Source: Gracilibacillus ureilyticus (GTDB lineage: Bacteria; Bacillota; Bacilli; Bacillales; Amphibacillaceae). Taken from it: a stretch of DNA of 64,000 nucleotides. The stretch covers positions 434,001 to 498,000 of the forward strand of contig NZ_FOGL01000001.1 in NCBI RefSeq assembly GCF_900111195.1, in the 5' to 3' direction. The notes under the pieces were generated by a model, which was not told the DNA's origin, ran no database searches, and was given only the letters and a program-made list of their open reading frames with translations. This document shows positions 54,494 to 64,000 of this stretch, piece after piece (within the stretch, counting starts at the first letter, position 1; every line of letters starts with the position of its first letter). Made by a program: the position numbers and the translations under genes.

Positions 54494-54865
54494 TCAGTTT
54501 ATCCAATGCGGCAAAAAGATACAGCAACCAATGATAATTGCAAAGATTGCTGTCACTAAAACTGCCCCTGCCGCCAGGTCTTTCGCGAGACCAACAGCTA
54601 TTCTCTTATTTGGCTCCAGATAATTTAATGCGGTCTCCACCGCAGTATTCATAACCTCCATACCTATCACTGTACCGCATGTCAGACTAAGCACAGCCCA
54701 TTCAATAAAGGATAGTTTTGTCCAGATACCGAGAATAAAAACCACTGCCGTTGCGAGAAGATGTATCTTTACATTGCGTTCTTTTTTAATGGCATACATT
54801 AAACCGTTTAATGCATACTTGAATCCAAAGTGAAAGCACTTTTTACCTTGATAATCCGAAGCCAT
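54494..54865 (-). CDS. dgkA: Undecaprenol kinase (DgkA family)
   Basis: Membrane kinase phosphorylating undecaprenol, in Gram-positives, to recycle the lipid carrier. 123 residues with three hydrophobic segments and the conserved [14 protein letters not shown] and [12 protein letters not shown] signatures that hold metal-binding Glu residues. Start ATG 54865 lies within the 3' end of ybeY (23-bp overlap), indicating coupled translation. Confidence 0.94.
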   Translation of the reverse strand: MASDYQGKKCFHFGFKYALNGLMYAIKKERNVKIHLLATAVVFILGIWTKLSFIEWAVLSLTCGTVIGMEVMNTAVETALNYLEPNKRIAVGLAKDLAAGAVLVTAIFAIIIGCCIFLPHWIN

Positions 54866-55310
54866 TTAAGATCTCCTCTTGTCTACCGAACATCTTTTTC
54901 TCTTCTTCCTCTTCCATATGATCGTACCCTAACAAATGCAAAAAGCCATGCAATGCTAAAAAACCTAGTTCTCTGGATAATGTGTGGTTATAATCATTTG
55001 CCTGTTCCTCTGCTTTATCAAGCGAAATAATGATATCACCAAGCATAACAGGCATATCTTCTCCCACAATTTCTATTTCTTCCTCTGTTTCTTCTTCTAA
55101 TGCAAAAGACAAAACATCTGTAGGTTTATCTAAATCCCGATACTGCTTATTCAAACGCTGAATTTCATTATTATCCACAAAAGTAACAGAAAGCTCTGCT
55201 AAACTGGATACCTCTTCTTCTTTTGCCGCATATACTAACAGGTCCTCTATTAGCTCCATATGATCTTTAGCTACTTTTCCTGTATCGTCTATAAAATCAA
55301 TTTCCATCAT
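54843..55310 (-). CDS. ybeY: Endoribonuclease YbeY
   Basis: Single-strand endoribonuclease needed for 16S rRNA 3' maturation and ribosome quality control. 155 residues. The zinc motif [11 protein letters not shown] (H-x3-H-x5-H) is near residue 120 and [12 protein letters not shown] near 62 is conserved. Start ATG 55310 overlaps the yqfF stop. Middle member of a phoH-yqfF-ybeY-dgkA-era cluster. Confidence 0.96.
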   Translation of the reverse strand: MMEIDFIDDTGKVAKDHMELIEDLLVYAAKEEEVSSLAELSVTFVDNNEIQRLNKQYRDLDKPTDVLSFALEEETEEEIEIVGEDMPVMLGDIIISLDKAEEQANDYNHTLSRELGFLALHGFLHLLGYDHMEEEEEKKMFGRQEEILNGFGLSR

Positions 55311-57442
55311 TACCTGGCCTCCTTCATTTTCTCTTCCTTAGGGTATTGAATTCTCGAATGGTATATCCCTTTTAATGTTTCACATATCACGTTTTTCATC
55401 TGCTCTAGTTCCATAAAAGTCAATGAACTGTCACTTAACTGCCCATCAAGCATACGATCCTGAAAAATAGCAGAAACGATCTTTTCAATCTCTTTCTGAT
55501 CGGGATTTGATAATGACCGGACTGCTGCCTCAATCGAATCACATATGGAAACAACGGCTGCTTCTTTCGTGGCAGGCTTCGGACCATCATACCTGAAATC
55601 TTCTTCTTTCACTTTTTCATTTTTTTCTTTTGCTTTATAGTAAAAAAACTTAAGCAGTGTTGTACCATGATGCTGCAAAGCGATATCAATAATCTCCTGT
55701 GGCAGCTTTTCTTTCCTAAGTAAATTAGCCCCATCGGCAGGATGCTGTAAAATGATTTCAGCACTCTGGTATGGATCAAGGTATTCGTGCGGATTCTTCA
55801 TACCCATCTGGTTTTCGATAAAATAATGCGGCCGGACGGTTTTCCCCAGGTCATGGTAATATGCTGCTACCCTTGCTAATAAGCCATTTGCGCCAATCGC
55901 CTCACAGGATGCTTCACTTAAATTAGCAACCATAATACTATGATGGTAGGTTCCTGGTGCTTCAATCAACAGCTTTCGTAATAATGGCTGATTAGGACTG
56001 GAAAGTGTTAATAACTTTGCATCAGATAATATACCTAAACCTGATTCGAAAAACGGCAGCATACCTACTGTTAATATTGTTGCAATAATTGCTGATAAAA
56101 AACCGTAACTTCCAAACAATAAATAATCAGACCAGTCATATTTTTCGAAAGATAATAATAAAAATAGAAATACAGTGATAGCATTCATTAATGCAACCCC
56201 AACTCCTGTTTTTACAACAGCAGCCTTATCTTTCACAATTGCCAGAAAATAAATACTTACCAGTTGTGTGATTAGAAAATAAATGCCTACTTCCATATTA
56301 AGCAGCCCAGGCAAATTCGCATTAAACACCACACTGCCGACAATCGCATAAATAATCGAAAAAACGATTGCTATACGTTCTCTTATTAGTATTTTCAATA
56401 ACATGGATACCGTTGCGATCGGTGTAATAAAGTACAGGGGATTATCTGTTGTCACATATAAACTGATGACTTTCATTACGCTTACAATCACACCACTCAT
56501 AATAATAATTGCTACTAGCTTTCTTAATGAATAGGTTGTTTTTTTCGCATGGTTCAGTTCAAGGAAAATCAACATACCTAAAAGCAGCATGAGGATTAAA
56601 AGTCCAATCAGTGGAAAGACGTTTCTTTCTTCATTAAGCAATCCTGTAATTTCCAATTCCTCATATATCTCATTTGTAATTAACTGTCCCTCTTCCACGA
56701 TCAGTTCTCCCGCCCGAATGAGGACAGGCTCTACCCCTTCTCTCGCCTGTTTTTGGGCCTCGTTTGTCTCATCTGCAGAAAAGAATGAGTTTGGCTCAAC
56801 TCCAAATACAATCAGTGGCTGTAATGATTGAACCAGTGAGTAATCCAGTGTGGAATAGCTTAATTTCTGTTCAATTCTTCTAATTACCTGTTGTTCTTCC
56901 CCTACTTTTATTCCAGTATGGAATGCGTCGTATAAAGAAGAGTTAAGTAGCTCTTTAGCAAGTAAACGATCTGCCGGTTCTGCTCTGAATAAGGCTGTAA
57001 AAACAGCGGAATCCATTTCCCTGACCGATTCTTCTTCCACCAGCTGTTTTAAGTAAGAAACTTTATCACTAATGGAAATGGTCGGTTTGGATAATTCTTT
57101 TTTCAAATCTTCTGATTCAATCTTTTCTATCACTTCAAAAATTTCATTAACGGAAGCTACCTGTTCTTCTGTTACATCTGAAGAAATCTCGTAATGATCT
57201 TCTACAGACTGAACAGCATCCCTGATTCTTCTTTCCGTTTCCTTTGTATGTTCAATGGTAATCGGAGATCGTATCGTTTCTTTTGCGGTCGAAAACTTCT
57301 CAATATCATATGTTTCCATATAAACATTTGTATAAGTTAAAGAAAAGAAAATGACAGTACAGACTATGGCTGTCATTAGATAACGAAGCCAGTCATGACG
57401 AAAAAAATGTGTTAGTAACTGTATGATACGATCTTTGTTCAT
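55310..57442 (-). CDS. pgpH: Membrane HD phosphodiesterase PgpH/YqfF, c-di-AMP hydrolase
   Basis: Degrades cyclic di-AMP; named PgpH in Listeria, YqfF in B. subtilis. 710 residues: N-terminal transmembrane helix, a large extracellular 7TMR-HDED domain (about 45-270), seven transmembrane helices (about 275-470), and a cytoplasmic HD domain with His in [14 protein letters not shown] in AAYYHDLGK and DGANLL. ATG 57442 follows GAGGG at 6 nt. The phoH gene is just upstream with an inverted repeat in the gap. Osmotic and wall homeostasis are its usual context. Confidence 0.93.
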   Translation of the reverse strand: MNKDRIIQLLTHFFRHDWLRYLMTAIVCTVIFFSLTYTNVYMETYDIEKFSTAKETIRSPITIEHTKETERRIRDAVQSVEDHYEISSDVTEEQVASVNEIFEVIEKIESEDLKKELSKPTISISDKVSYLKQLVEEESVREMDSAVFTALFRAEPADRLLAKELLNSSLYDAFHTGIKVGEEQQVIRRIEQKLSYSTLDYSLVQSLQPLIVFGVEPNSFFSADETNEAQKQAREGVEPVLIRAGELIVEEGQLITNEIYEELEITGLLNEERNVFPLIGLLILMLLLGMLIFLELNHAKKTTYSLRKLVAIIIMSGVIVSVMKVISLYVTTDNPLYFITPIATVSMLLKILIRERIAIVFSIIYAIVGSVVFNANLPGLLNMEVGIYFLITQLVSIYFLAIVKDKAAVVKTGVGVALMNAITVFLFLLLSFEKYDWSDYLLFGSYGFLSAIIATILTVGMLPFFESGLGILSDAKLLTLSSPNQPLLRKLLIEAPGTYHHSIMVANLSEASCEAIGANGLLARVAAYYHDLGKTVRPHYFIENQMGMKNPHEYLDPYQSAEIILQHPADGANLLRKEKLPQEIIDIALQHHGTTLLKFFYYKAKEKNEKVKEEDFRYDGPKPATKEAAVVSICDSIEAAVRSLSNPDQKEIEKIVSAIFQDRMLDGQLSDSSLTFMELEQMKNVICETLKGIYHSRIQYPKEEKMKEAR

Positions 57443-57467
57443 ATCCATCCCTCATTTATTTTACAAA

Positions 57468-57512
57468 GACTTGGATCCAAATACTATCCCCTCTGCATGA
57501 TCCAAGTCTTCT
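57468..57512. repeat. Inverted repeat between phoH and yqfF
   Basis: AAGACTTGGATC (57468-57479) and its exact complement (57501-57512) around 21 nt. No T run follows on the minus strand. It may be an RNA-processing stem or partial attenuator in the polycistronic transcript. Confidence 0.8.
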
Positions 57513-57517
57513 GATAT

Positions 57518-58477
57518 TTATATATTATTTTCATATGCTTCGATAATTTTCTGGACAATCGGGTGTCTGACAACATCCGCCTGAGACAAGTAAACAAAAC
57601 TGATCCCTTTCATGCTGGTCAGTTTATCCTTCGCTTCCACTAAACCGGAATAAACACCTTTCGGTAAGTCAACTTGTGTAATATCCCCTGTTATTACCAT
57701 CTTTGAACCAAAACCTAGGCGTGTGAGAAACATCTTCATTTGGGCAGCTGTTGTATTCTGGGCTTCATCTAAAATGACAAAAGCATCATCCAGTGTACGG
57801 CCTCTCATATAAGCTAACGGAGCGATTTCAATTGTTCCTCTTTCGATTAATCGCATCGTATGCTCCGTACCAAGAACGTCGTGTAAAGCGTCGTATAGTG
57901 GCCGCAAATAAGGGTCAACTTTCTCTTTTAAATCACCTGGCAGAAACCCTAAGCTCTCTCCTGCTTCTACTGCTGGTCTTGTCAAAATTATCCGTTTAAC
58001 TTTACCGCTTTTTAACGCCTGTACCGCCATCACTACAGCTAAATACGTTTTACCTGTCCCAGCAGGTCCAATACCAAACACGAGATCATTCTGCTTCATT
58101 GCCTGTAAATAATTTCGTTGACCTAACGTTTTTACCCGTATGGATTTTCCTTTTGCTGTTTTTGTAATTTCATCTTCAAACAATGTGGCAAGCTGATCAA
58201 TTTTTCCCCTTTTCGCCAGCTCAACCGCATAGATTACATCACGTTCAGAAACAGAAATTCCCTTCCGGATGATAGTTAATAACCCATTTAATACTTCTTC
58301 GATGATTGTAATGTCAGCATCGCTTCCTGAAACACTAATCTGTTCTCCTCTCGAAACAATAGACACAGCCAATTGCTCTTCTAATTGTTTCAGATGTCTA
58401 TCCTCTGTTCCAAATAAGTCCAATGCTTCATTTGCATTTTCTAATTGCAGATCAATTACTCTTAAATCTTCTGGCAT
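57518..58477 (-). CDS. phoH: PhoH-like ATPase
   Basis: Cytoplasmic P-loop ATPase of 319 residues, with Walker A GPAGTGKTYLAV near residue 137 and Walker B FVILDEAQNTT near 233. An N-terminal KH-like region (about 1-95) is seen in the long PhoH (YbeZ) group that partners YbeY; ybeY is two genes away. RNA-related function is inferred. Start ATG 58477 behind GGAG. Confidence 0.94.
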   Translation of the reverse strand: MPEDLRVIDLQLENANEALDLFGTEDRHLKQLEEQLAVSIVSRGEQISVSGSDADITIIEEVLNGLLTIIRKGISVSERDVIYAVELAKRGKIDQLATLFEDEITKTAKGKSIRVKTLGQRNYLQAMKQNDLVFGIGPAGTGKTYLAVVMAVQALKSGKVKRIILTRPAVEAGESLGFLPGDLKEKVDPYLRPLYDALHDVLGTEHTMRLIERGTIEIAPLAYMRGRTLDDAFVILDEAQNTTAAQMKMFLTRLGFGSKMVITGDITQVDLPKGVYSGLVEAKDKLTSMKGISFVYLSQADVVRHPIVQKIIEAYENNI

Positions 58478-58479
58478 AA

Positions 58480-59706
58480 TCAGTCTCCTTGAGTTAATGG
58501 TTGTCGCTTCGTAATATCTTCTAGTACAGTATAATATATGGTTAATTTTACTTTACCATTCTCTACCCTTTCGTGCAAAACTTTTTCATCTTCTATTTTT
58601 GCATCAAGTGGAATCATTTGTTTTAACCGTCGTAATGCTTGCTCTTTTGCCAATGCCATTGCAGCTTCTTCTGTTCTCTTTTCGTGAGTTTCTTCTTTCT
58701 CCAGAATCGTCCGTTTAACATAGCTTACAGGTATTTTCCAGTTGAGGAAATAAAACTCTTTTTCATCTGCCTCTACCTGTGTTTTCTCAAATTCCGGATT
58801 ACGGAAATTCCATACAGGAACTAATAAATCAAATACATTCACATAATGTCTGACGGACGTTTCCCCTGTCAACACGTCATATTTATCTTCCAATGGTACA
58901 GAGATGGTACTCTTGTACCATACTTTTGCAATTACTTCCCCTTCGGCGATAAGAGGAGGTGATTTAAGTTCTTCATCATCGTCTTCCTCTGGTTTTTCCG
59001 CTTGGGTGTTATCATTCAGATAAGCAGATATAAGGATATCATTCTTTTTTACCACATCATTCACTTTCACTAAAGGTTGTCCTTTTTCAGCATAAATATC
59101 GACAATGACCCCTTCCTTTGTCGCAACAAGGTGACCGGGTACTCCTTCTTCATCTTTTTCCACCCTTGTTTTCTCCACACCTTCCAGGTGATAGGCTGTC
59201 CCATTCTTTGTTACACCAATCCATAGCAATTCAGGTATATCTTTAATAAGCTGATCCTGTATATCTCCAGGCGATCCGATATTCCACTGGAAATTTCCTC
59301 TTGTAACACCATAGCTTTGCAGCTGTTTCATTACTTTGTTTTCTAATTCTTCGTCCAACCCGGAAACATCCACTCTCCAGACCATATTAGATAATAAAAA
59401 AATAAAACACACAGCTATCATAAATCCAATGAGAAGTGGTTTTTGATATAACGTATGTTTTAATAAAAAAGGAAGCCCCTGTTTGTCTTTAAAATATACT
59501 TTGTGGATGGTTTTCCTTTTTACTTTTCTCAATTTTGGTATGTCACGAAGATCGATATCTCCTAAACATGTTGTCCGGTCCGTTTTTACAATGTCCCATA
59601 CTTTAATCCCGTTTCTTGTACATAAATCAAAGAATAATTCTGGATATTCCCCAATTACTTTAATTGTGATTGTACCAGAGTACCAGTTCTTCTTTTTATA
59701 AAACAT
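58480..59706 (-). CDS. yqfD: Sporulation protein YqfD
   Basis: Protein of 408 residues with one transmembrane helix (about 88-112, PLLIGFMIAVCFIFLLSNM) between a cytoplasmic N-terminal domain and a large outer domain with POTRA-like organisation. YqfD/YqfC is needed for efficient sporulation in B. subtilis, expressed from sigma-E. ATG 59706 directly follows the yqfC stop, with AAAGG upstream. Conserved length. Confidence 0.92.
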   Translation of the reverse strand: MFYKKKNWYSGTITIKVIGEYPELFFDLCTRNGIKVWDIVKTDRTTCLGDIDLRDIPKLRKVKRKTIHKVYFKDKQGLPFLLKHTLYQKPLLIGFMIAVCFIFLLSNMVWRVDVSGLDEELENKVMKQLQSYGVTRGNFQWNIGSPGDIQDQLIKDIPELLWIGVTKNGTAYHLEGVEKTRVEKDEEGVPGHLVATKEGVIVDIYAEKGQPLVKVNDVVKKNDILISAYLNDNTQAEKPEEDDDEELKSPPLIAEGEVIAKVWYKSTISVPLEDKYDVLTGETSVRHYVNVFDLLVPVWNFRNPEFEKTQVEADEKEFYFLNWKIPVSYVKRTILEKEETHEKRTEEAAMALAKEQALRRLKQMIPLDAKIEDEKVLHERVENGKVKLTIYYTVLEDITKRQPLTQGD

Positions 59707-60018
59707 TTAACCTTTCCCTCCGATTTCGGGCTTAACACTTTCATCTTGAAAGGTTATATCCTTTATTTTTCCTTCTAATAAGATTTCCTGTCCCACCATC
59801 ATTTTTAAAACGAAGTCGGTACCAATGATGCGAACATAACCCTGATGTACTTTTAACAGCAGCTCGTCGGTCTGGAAAATGACTAATCCCTGATGGTTTT
59901 CGATATAAAAATGAATGGAGCCTATCATGGTAATGCGAGGGAGCTCCAGCATAACTTCGGAAGGAAGATCAAATGTTTTGGTTATCATTCTGGTTAGTTT
60001 TTCTTTCCATTGTGCCAA
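59707..60018 (-). CDS. yqfC: Sporulation protein YqfC
   Basis: 103 residues, soluble, beginning MAQWKEKLTRMITKTFDLP. The start is TTG 60018 behind AGAAGGGGG; a longer frame to 60081 would run through the promoter. YqfC family proteins are small beta-rich sporulation factors that work with YqfD, which follows at once. A full-consensus sigma-E promoter lies 24 nt upstream. Confidence 0.88.
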   Translation of the reverse strand: MAQWKEKLTRMITKTFDLPSEVMLELPRITMIGSIHFYIENHQGLVIFQTDELLLKVHQGYVRIIGTDFVLKMMVGQEILLEGKIKDITFQDESVKPEIGGKG

Positions 60019-60041
60019 CAGACTTCGCCCCCTTCTCCAAC

Positions 60042-60070
60042 ATTGTATGACCAAGACAAAGGGTATATGC
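60042..60070 (-). promoter_or_regulatory. Sigma-E promoter of yqfC-yqfD
   Basis: Minus strand: GCATATA, 14 nt, CATACAAT. It matches KMATATW-N13/14-CATACAMT at every position. Confidence 0.8.
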
Positions 60071-60147
60071 CAGAAAAACACGACAAGCTAAATAACCGGT
60101 GAAAATAAAATTTGGAGCGTAATTGAGGGTGACTTTACGGGAATAGA

Positions 60148-60180
60148 AAAAGACCGCAGATAGAGTTTCTGCGGTCTTTT
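60148..60180 (-). terminator. Terminator after yqfB
   Basis: AAAAGACCGCAGA pairs with TCTGCGGTCTTTT over 7 nt, T run after it on the minus strand; it closes the nfeD-floA-yqfB operon 2 bp after the yqfB stop. Confidence 0.93.
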
Positions 60181-60182
60181 GG

Positions 60183-60638
60183 TTAATAAGGTCTTTTTTT
60201 ATAGGCGCGTGGTTTCCCGAGGACTTCTGCCATTATAATCCCCTGGGCCACACCTTTTCTTGTTAAATTGTTTTTAATCGATAACTTTGCCTGTTCCTTG
60301 CTTACTTTCTTGTTTACATGTTTAATTGGTGAATTATCTAACATTTCCTGCTGTTTCTTCGTAAGTGACTGAGACTTGTTCAAACCTTGCTTCAAACGGT
60401 CCATTTGCTTTTGTTTCTGATCAAGAAAACTTGTCTCGTCAATATCCTGCATATTGTAATGGTGGTCTTCTTCGATTGAAGCAGGTTCAGTCCTTATCGT
60501 TGTCGATTCATTATTATTCGTATTAGGAACTCTCTTAACTGGTTTAGACTGGTCTTCATCTTGATTTTTATTAAAAAGTCCTGCCAGCCAGATAATTGCA
60601 CCAATTATTGGAACTAAGTAACCAAATAATTCTTCCAT
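60183..60638 (-). CDS. yqfB: YqfB-like protein
   Basis: 151 residues: N-terminal hydrophobic helix (about 6-22), a long polar low-complexity region, and a conserved basic end (KGVAQGIIMAEVLGKPRAYKK). ATG 60638 follows AGGAAGAG. Third gene of the nfeD-floA-yqfB operon, matching yqeZ-yqfA-yqfB of B. subtilis. Its role with flotillin is not established. Confidence 0.82.
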   Translation of the reverse strand: MEELFGYLVPIIGAIIWLAGLFNKNQDEDQSKPVKRVPNTNNNESTTIRTEPASIEEDHHYNMQDIDETSFLDQKQKQMDRLKQGLNKSQSLTKKQQEMLDNSPIKHVNKKVSKEQAKLSIKNNLTRKGVAQGIIMAEVLGKPRAYKKRPY

Positions 60639-60704
60639 CAATCTCTTCCTTTCTAGCAAACATAATAGAGTTGCTGACAGGATTTATGATCAATCAACTT
60701 ACCA

Positions 60705-61700
60705 TTACTTGTCTTCTTCTTCATCTGTATCACTCAGTTTGCCAATTGCATCACGCATATCTGTATCTGCATCAATATTCTTATAGTTCATATAATCCAT
60801 TACACCCATTTTACCTGAACGCAAGGCTTCTGCCAGTGCTTGAGGTACCTCTGCTTCTGCTTCCACAACTTTCGCGCGCATTTCCTGAACTTTGGCAACC
60901 ATTTCCTGCTCTTGGGCAACCGCCATTGCACGACGTTCTTCTGCTTTAGCCTGGGCAATGTTCTTGTCTGCTTCAGCTTGATCTGTCTGAAGAATTGCTC
61001 CAATGTTTTTGCCGATATCCACATCCGCGATATCAATCGATAAAATTTCAAATGCAGTTCCTGCATCAAGTCCACGATCTAAGACATTATGAGAGATCGA
61101 ATCAGGATTTTCCAATACTTCCGTATGAGCTTTTGCACTACCAATCGTACTGACAACCCCTTCACCAACACGGGCAATAATGGTATCTTCACCCGCACCA
61201 CCGACTAATCTGTCGATATTGGCACGAACGGTAATTCTTGCTTTCGCTTTTACTTCGATCCCGTCCATGGAAATACCTGCGATAAATGGTGTTTCAATTA
61301 CTTTCGGATTAACACTCATCTGTACAGCTTCTAACACGTCCCGGCCTGCTAAATCAATCGCAGCACACCGTTCAAAACTTAATTCAATATTCGCTCTCTG
61401 TGCAGCAATAAGAGCATTTACTACACGATCTACGTTACCACCTGCTAAAAAGTGGCTCTCCAATTGATTTGTTGTTACATCAATACCTGCTTTATGCGCC
61501 TTAATTAATGGATTAATTACTCGTGATGGCACTACCCTTCTCAAACGCATCCCGATTAATGTAAAGATACTGACTTTTACACCTGCAGCTAAGGCACTAA
61601 TCCAGAGCATCACCGGAATAAATGTAAATAAGACAGCAACTGCAATTACGATTAGACCAATAATGATAATAGGGAAAAGCATTTCAAATTCTGTTGACAT
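60705..61700 (-). CDS. floA: Flotillin-like protein FloA
   Basis: Membrane scaffold forming functional microdomains. 331 residues, the same as B. subtilis FloA. An N-terminal hairpin (about 5-45) is followed by an SPFH-type domain and a coiled-coil rich in EA/AQ repeats ([20 protein letters not shown]). AGGAGG precedes ATG 61700. It is 11 bp downstream of nfeD in an operon under a sigma-W-type promoter. Confidence 0.97.
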   Translation of the reverse strand: MSTEFEMLFPIIIIGLIVIAVAVLFTFIPVMLWISALAAGVKVSIFTLIGMRLRRVVPSRVINPLIKAHKAGIDVTTNQLESHFLAGGNVDRVVNALIAAQRANIELSFERCAAIDLAGRDVLEAVQMSVNPKVIETPFIAGISMDGIEVKAKARITVRANIDRLVGGAGEDTIIARVGEGVVSTIGSAKAHTEVLENPDSISHNVLDRGLDAGTAFEILSIDIADVDIGKNIGAILQTDQAEADKNIAQAKAEERRAMAVAQEQEMVAKVQEMRAKVVEAEAEVPQALAEALRSGKMGVMDYMNYKNIDADTDMRDAIGKLSDTDEEEDK

Positions 61701-61711
61701 ATTATATCCTC

Positions 61712-63046
61712 CTATATACTTTTAATTTCTCTTACTACTATACGTGAACCTTCTACCTTAATGATTGTTACCGGTTGATTTACACCAATAAATCCACCTT
61801 CTGATACGACATCCAACCTTTCCGAACCGAACTCCGCTGTGCCTGATGGCCTCAAAGGAGTTACCGTAACCCCTTTCTGATGAAGCAGCTCCGTCCGGTT
61901 CACTGTTGACACATAACCCTTGTCAGTTGATGTCGCATCATTCAGGATGATATGTCTTAAAAATCCTTTTTCCAGTCCAATTGTCCGAAACAGAATAATC
62001 GAGACAACAATGGCTGATATAAGAGCAATGGCGATACTCATAGACATATGGCCAACATCATTTGTTGACATGAATAGAGCGGCAACCATTGCTCCTATAC
62101 CAATGAATCCGATAATACCGCCAGGGGCAAATATCTCAATAATTATGAGTACGAAACCTAACACTAATAAGACAATCGCTTCATAACCAGCCAGTCCTGC
62201 AACGATATGACCGTAAAAATAAAGTATTAATGAAACAATGCCGATGGAACCAGGAATACCAAAACCAGGTGAGTATAATTCAACAACCAATCCTATACTT
62301 GCAAGTGAAAGCAAAATAGGGACAACAACTGGATGTGTTAAAAAACGCGCAATCCCTTCTGCAACAGTCGGTTCCAGTTCCACCACTTCCGCATTCGAAA
62401 GTGATAGTTCATTTAACAGTTCTGTTCGATGGTCGACAATACCCTCGGCATATCCTACTTCGACCGCTGAGTCTGGCCCTAATGTCAGAAAATCTCCTTC
62501 AGGTGCCCCGTATTCCGGTAAGTCTATACCAGGGTCTGCCATCGCTTCAGCATAGAGAGGATCTCTGCCCTTTGAACTTGCCGCACTTTTTATACTCGCA
62601 ATCCAGGCAGATTGAGCTTTCTTGTCAGCAGCCGTTCCGTCAGAATTAATTACACCGCTGGCCCCCATGCTCGCTTGCGGTTTCATGTAAATATTATCCG
62701 TATTTAAGGCAATATAGGAACCGGCAGATAATGCTTCAACCGTAATAAATGAGGTTGTTTCTATCTCCAGGTCCTGGAGTATCTGGCCAATATTCTTGGC
62801 AGCATCTACCCGTCCGCCTGGTGTATTGATTTCAAATATGATGTGATTCGCATCCGCTTCTGCCGCCTCATCCGTCGTCCGACGTATAAAAGCTTCCAAT
62901 CCCCGCTCCACTGTATTTTCAATTGGGATAACATAAACAAGTTTCCCTTCCCCGTCCTCTGCTTGAAGCGTATGATTTACTGAAAAAAACAACAGGACAG
63001 ACATAAGAAGAAGACCTGTTAAAATAAGTGATTTTTTGACCACCAT
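61712..63046 (-). CDS. nfeD: Long NfeD protein with ClpP-like protease domain
   Basis: Corresponds to YqeZ. 444 residues: signal peptide (about 1-28, ending LQAEDG), a ClpP/SDH-like serine protease domain (about 35-215) with [11 protein letters not shown] and the MGASGVI block, four to five transmembrane segments (about 235-350), and a C-terminal OB-like NfeD domain. Partner of flotillin. Start uncertain between ATG 63046 and GTG 63052; both fit the GGAGGGG site. Confidence 0.93.
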   Translation of the reverse strand: MVVKKSLILTGLLLMSVLLFFSVNHTLQAEDGEGKLVYVIPIENTVERGLEAFIRRTTDEAAEADANHIIFEINTPGGRVDAAKNIGQILQDLEIETTSFITVEALSAGSYIALNTDNIYMKPQASMGASGVINSDGTAADKKAQSAWIASIKSAASSKGRDPLYAEAMADPGIDLPEYGAPEGDFLTLGPDSAVEVGYAEGIVDHRTELLNELSLSNAEVVELEPTVAEGIARFLTHPVVVPILLSLASIGLVVELYSPGFGIPGSIGIVSLILYFYGHIVAGLAGYEAIVLLVLGFVLIIIEIFAPGGIIGFIGIGAMVAALFMSTNDVGHMSMSIAIALISAIVVSIILFRTIGLEKGFLRHIILNDATSTDKGYVSTVNRTELLHQKGVTVTPLRPSGTAEFGSERLDVVSEGGFIGVNQPVTIIKVEGSRIVVREIKSI

Positions 63047-63093
63047 TTGCACCTAACCCCTCCTCTCTGTTTTTATTTTATGTACTATAAATT

Positions 63094-63119
63094 TACGATT
63101 AACTATGTGAAAGGTTTCA
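63094..63119 (-). promoter_or_regulatory. Sigma-W promoter of nfeD-floA-yqfB
   Basis: Minus strand: TGAAAC, 16 nt, CGTA: full match to the sigma-W consensus at standard spacing. The B. subtilis yqeZ operon is in the sigma-W regulon. Confidence 0.85.
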
Positions 63120-63232
63120 TTTTTTTCTGCTGAAAATAGTTTACCATAAGAATTGTTAGAAAGAAAACAATTGCAGAGCAGGAGCAGCTTGAAAAATTCA
63201 CAGGATAATTTCCCGCATAAATAGGTATAATA

Positions 63233-63260
63233 AAAACCCCCAGCTAATGCTGAGAGTTTT
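63233..63260 (-). terminator. Terminator after yqeY
   Basis: Minus strand: AACTCTCAGC pairs with GCTGGGGGTT (G-U pairs included) over ATTA, then TTTATTAT. Confidence 0.78.
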
Positions 63261-63304
63261 TATACTATATAGTGAGAGCAAATGACTCAATTTATTCGAT
63301 TCAG

Positions 63305-63751
63305 TTACTGTAAGTGCTGTTGAACAAACTGATTCACTCTTGCTCCTTCTGCCTTTCCTTTTACCTTTGGCATTAGAGCGCTCATCACTTTTCCCATATC
63401 TTTTTTTGATTCTGCTTGAACTTCTTCGATCGTCTGAACAACTATTTGTTCCAATTCATCATCAGATAATTGTTCAGGCATATAAGCCTGTATGATTTTA
63501 ATTTCTTCTTCTAACTTGCTTACAAGATCTTCGCGTCCAGCTTCTTTAAATTCGTGGAGGGAATCTTTTCTTTGTTTCAGCTCTCTGGCTAAAACAGTTA
63601 GTTCTTCTTCTTCAGACAATGCATCTTTCTTCTGTTTAATGGCTTCATTTTGTATCGATGCTTTGACCATTCTAATTACACTAAGTTTTACTTTATCTTT
63701 GTCCTTCATCGCCTGCTTCATGTCCTGGTTCAAAAGTTCAATGATTGCCAT
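63305..63751 (-). CDS. yqeY: GatB/YqeY domain protein
   Basis: Soluble helical protein of 148 residues, similar to the C-terminal tRNA-binding tail of GatB (amidotransferase). Segments [22 protein letters not shown] and [16 protein letters not shown] are conserved. Presumed to bind tRNA; activity unknown. It follows rpsU by 17 bp and is likely co-transcribed with it. Confidence 0.93.
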   Translation of the reverse strand: MAIIELLNQDMKQAMKDKDKVKLSVIRMVKASIQNEAIKQKKDALSEEEELTVLARELKQRKDSLHEFKEAGREDLVSKLEEEIKIIQAYMPEQLSDDELEQIVVQTIEEVQAESKKDMGKVMSALMPKVKGKAEGARVNQFVQQHLQ

Positions 63752-63768
63752 TATTTATTACACCCTCT

Positions 63769-63945
63769 TTAAAATTTACGCTTTCTAGCTGCCTCAGATT
63801 TCTTCTTACGGCGAACACTAGGTTTCTCATAAAATTCACGCTTGCGATATTCAGATAATGTACCAGACTTCGATACACTACGTTTAAAGCGACGAAGAGC
63901 ATCTTCAAGTGACTCGTTTTTACGAACGCGAGTTGTGTTAGACAT
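63769..63945 (-). CDS. rpsU: 30S ribosomal protein S21
   Basis: 58-residue basic protein, [20 protein letters not shown] to SEAARKRKF, the complete S21. GGAGGGA precedes the ATG at 63945. The rpsU-yqeY order is standard in Bacillota. In other Bacillus, rpsU dosage affects the sporulation and motility of cells; nothing unusual is seen here. Confidence 0.97.
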   Translation of the reverse strand: MSNTTRVRKNESLEDALRRFKRSVSKSGTLSEYRKREFYEKPSVRRKKKSEAARKRKF

Positions 63946-64000
63946 GCTAATTTCCCTCCCTCCGAAGCATACAACAAAATTAATCTGACATATGTAACCA

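Noticed and set aside
60019-60081. N-terminal extension of yqfC rich in hydrophobic residues
   Set aside because: It covers the full-consensus sigma-E promoter and lacks a ribosome binding site.

Overview
This window is a stretch of core chromosome from a low-GC, endospore-forming Bacillota, almost certainly a member of the Bacillaceae. The evidence is the spoIIIA, spoVAF-like, yqfC-yqfD and sigA-dnaG genes, the competence comG operon, AT-rich spacers with strong AGGAGG-type ribosome binding sites, and gene order that follows the Bacillus subtilis spoIIIA to rpsU region almost gene for gene. The genus cannot be fixed from the sequence; something near Oceanobacillus, Virgibacillus or Gracilibacillus is a guess from synteny. 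I see no insertion sequence, prophage, CRISPR array or rRNA gene.

Layout: 1-4.4 kb, spoIIIAA to spoIIIAG (minus; AG runs off the left edge). 4.5-7.2 kb, efp, papA, aroQ, yqhR. 7.4-12.4 kb, yqhP, yqhO, mntR, yqhL, yqhH, yqhG. 12.4-17.1 kb, yqzE and aroK (minus), then the seven-gene comG operon (plus). 17.2-26.9 kb, yqgY, yqgX, yqgW, an LtaS-type synthase, glcK, yqgQ, a stray spoVAF-like gene, an unrecognised exported protein, the rhomboid gluP, yqgO, yqgN and rpmG. 27-32 kb, two small membrane proteins, the class B penicillin-binding protein pbpA, the transporter yqgE, and sodA. 32.1-32.7 kb, six tRNA genes transcribed leftward. 32.8-38.4 kb, a Na/Pi cotransporter, a short NfeD protein, ispG, yqfX, a lytic transglycosylase and yqfT. 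38.5-43.6 kb, nfo, cshB, ispH, yqfO, trmK. 43.7-53.2 kb, cccA, a membrane protein, sigA-dnaG, yqfL, glyQ-glyS behind a glycine T-box, and recO. 53.2-60.1 kb, yqzL, era, dgkA, ybeY, yqfF, phoH, yqfD, yqfC. 60.2-64 kb, yqfB, floA, nfeD, yqeY, rpsU.

The genes are familiar, so the most informative content is regulatory. By eye I find a sigma-H-type promoter in front of comGA where no ComK box is visible, and a second in front of dnaG-sigA. Five 11-bp-phased repeats resembling a PhoP box lie in front of the Na/Pi cotransporter. Sigma-W-type promoters lie in front of both NfeD genes, and an ECF-type promoter in front of the LtaS-type gene. A full-consensus sigma-E promoter lies in front of yqfC and a weaker one in front of spoIIIAA. 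Several genes that B. subtilis carries in this region (sinIR-tapA-sipW-tasA, the gcv operon, yqhQ, ccpN, zur, cdd) are absent here. Those comparisons rest on my recall of B. subtilis gene order, not on an alignment.

I found no convincing new multi-gene system. The best candidates for undescribed biology are the regulatory sites above, the unrecognised exported protein at 23391-24254 beside the stray spoVAF-like gene, and the MltG-like stand-alone protein at 27330-27833.
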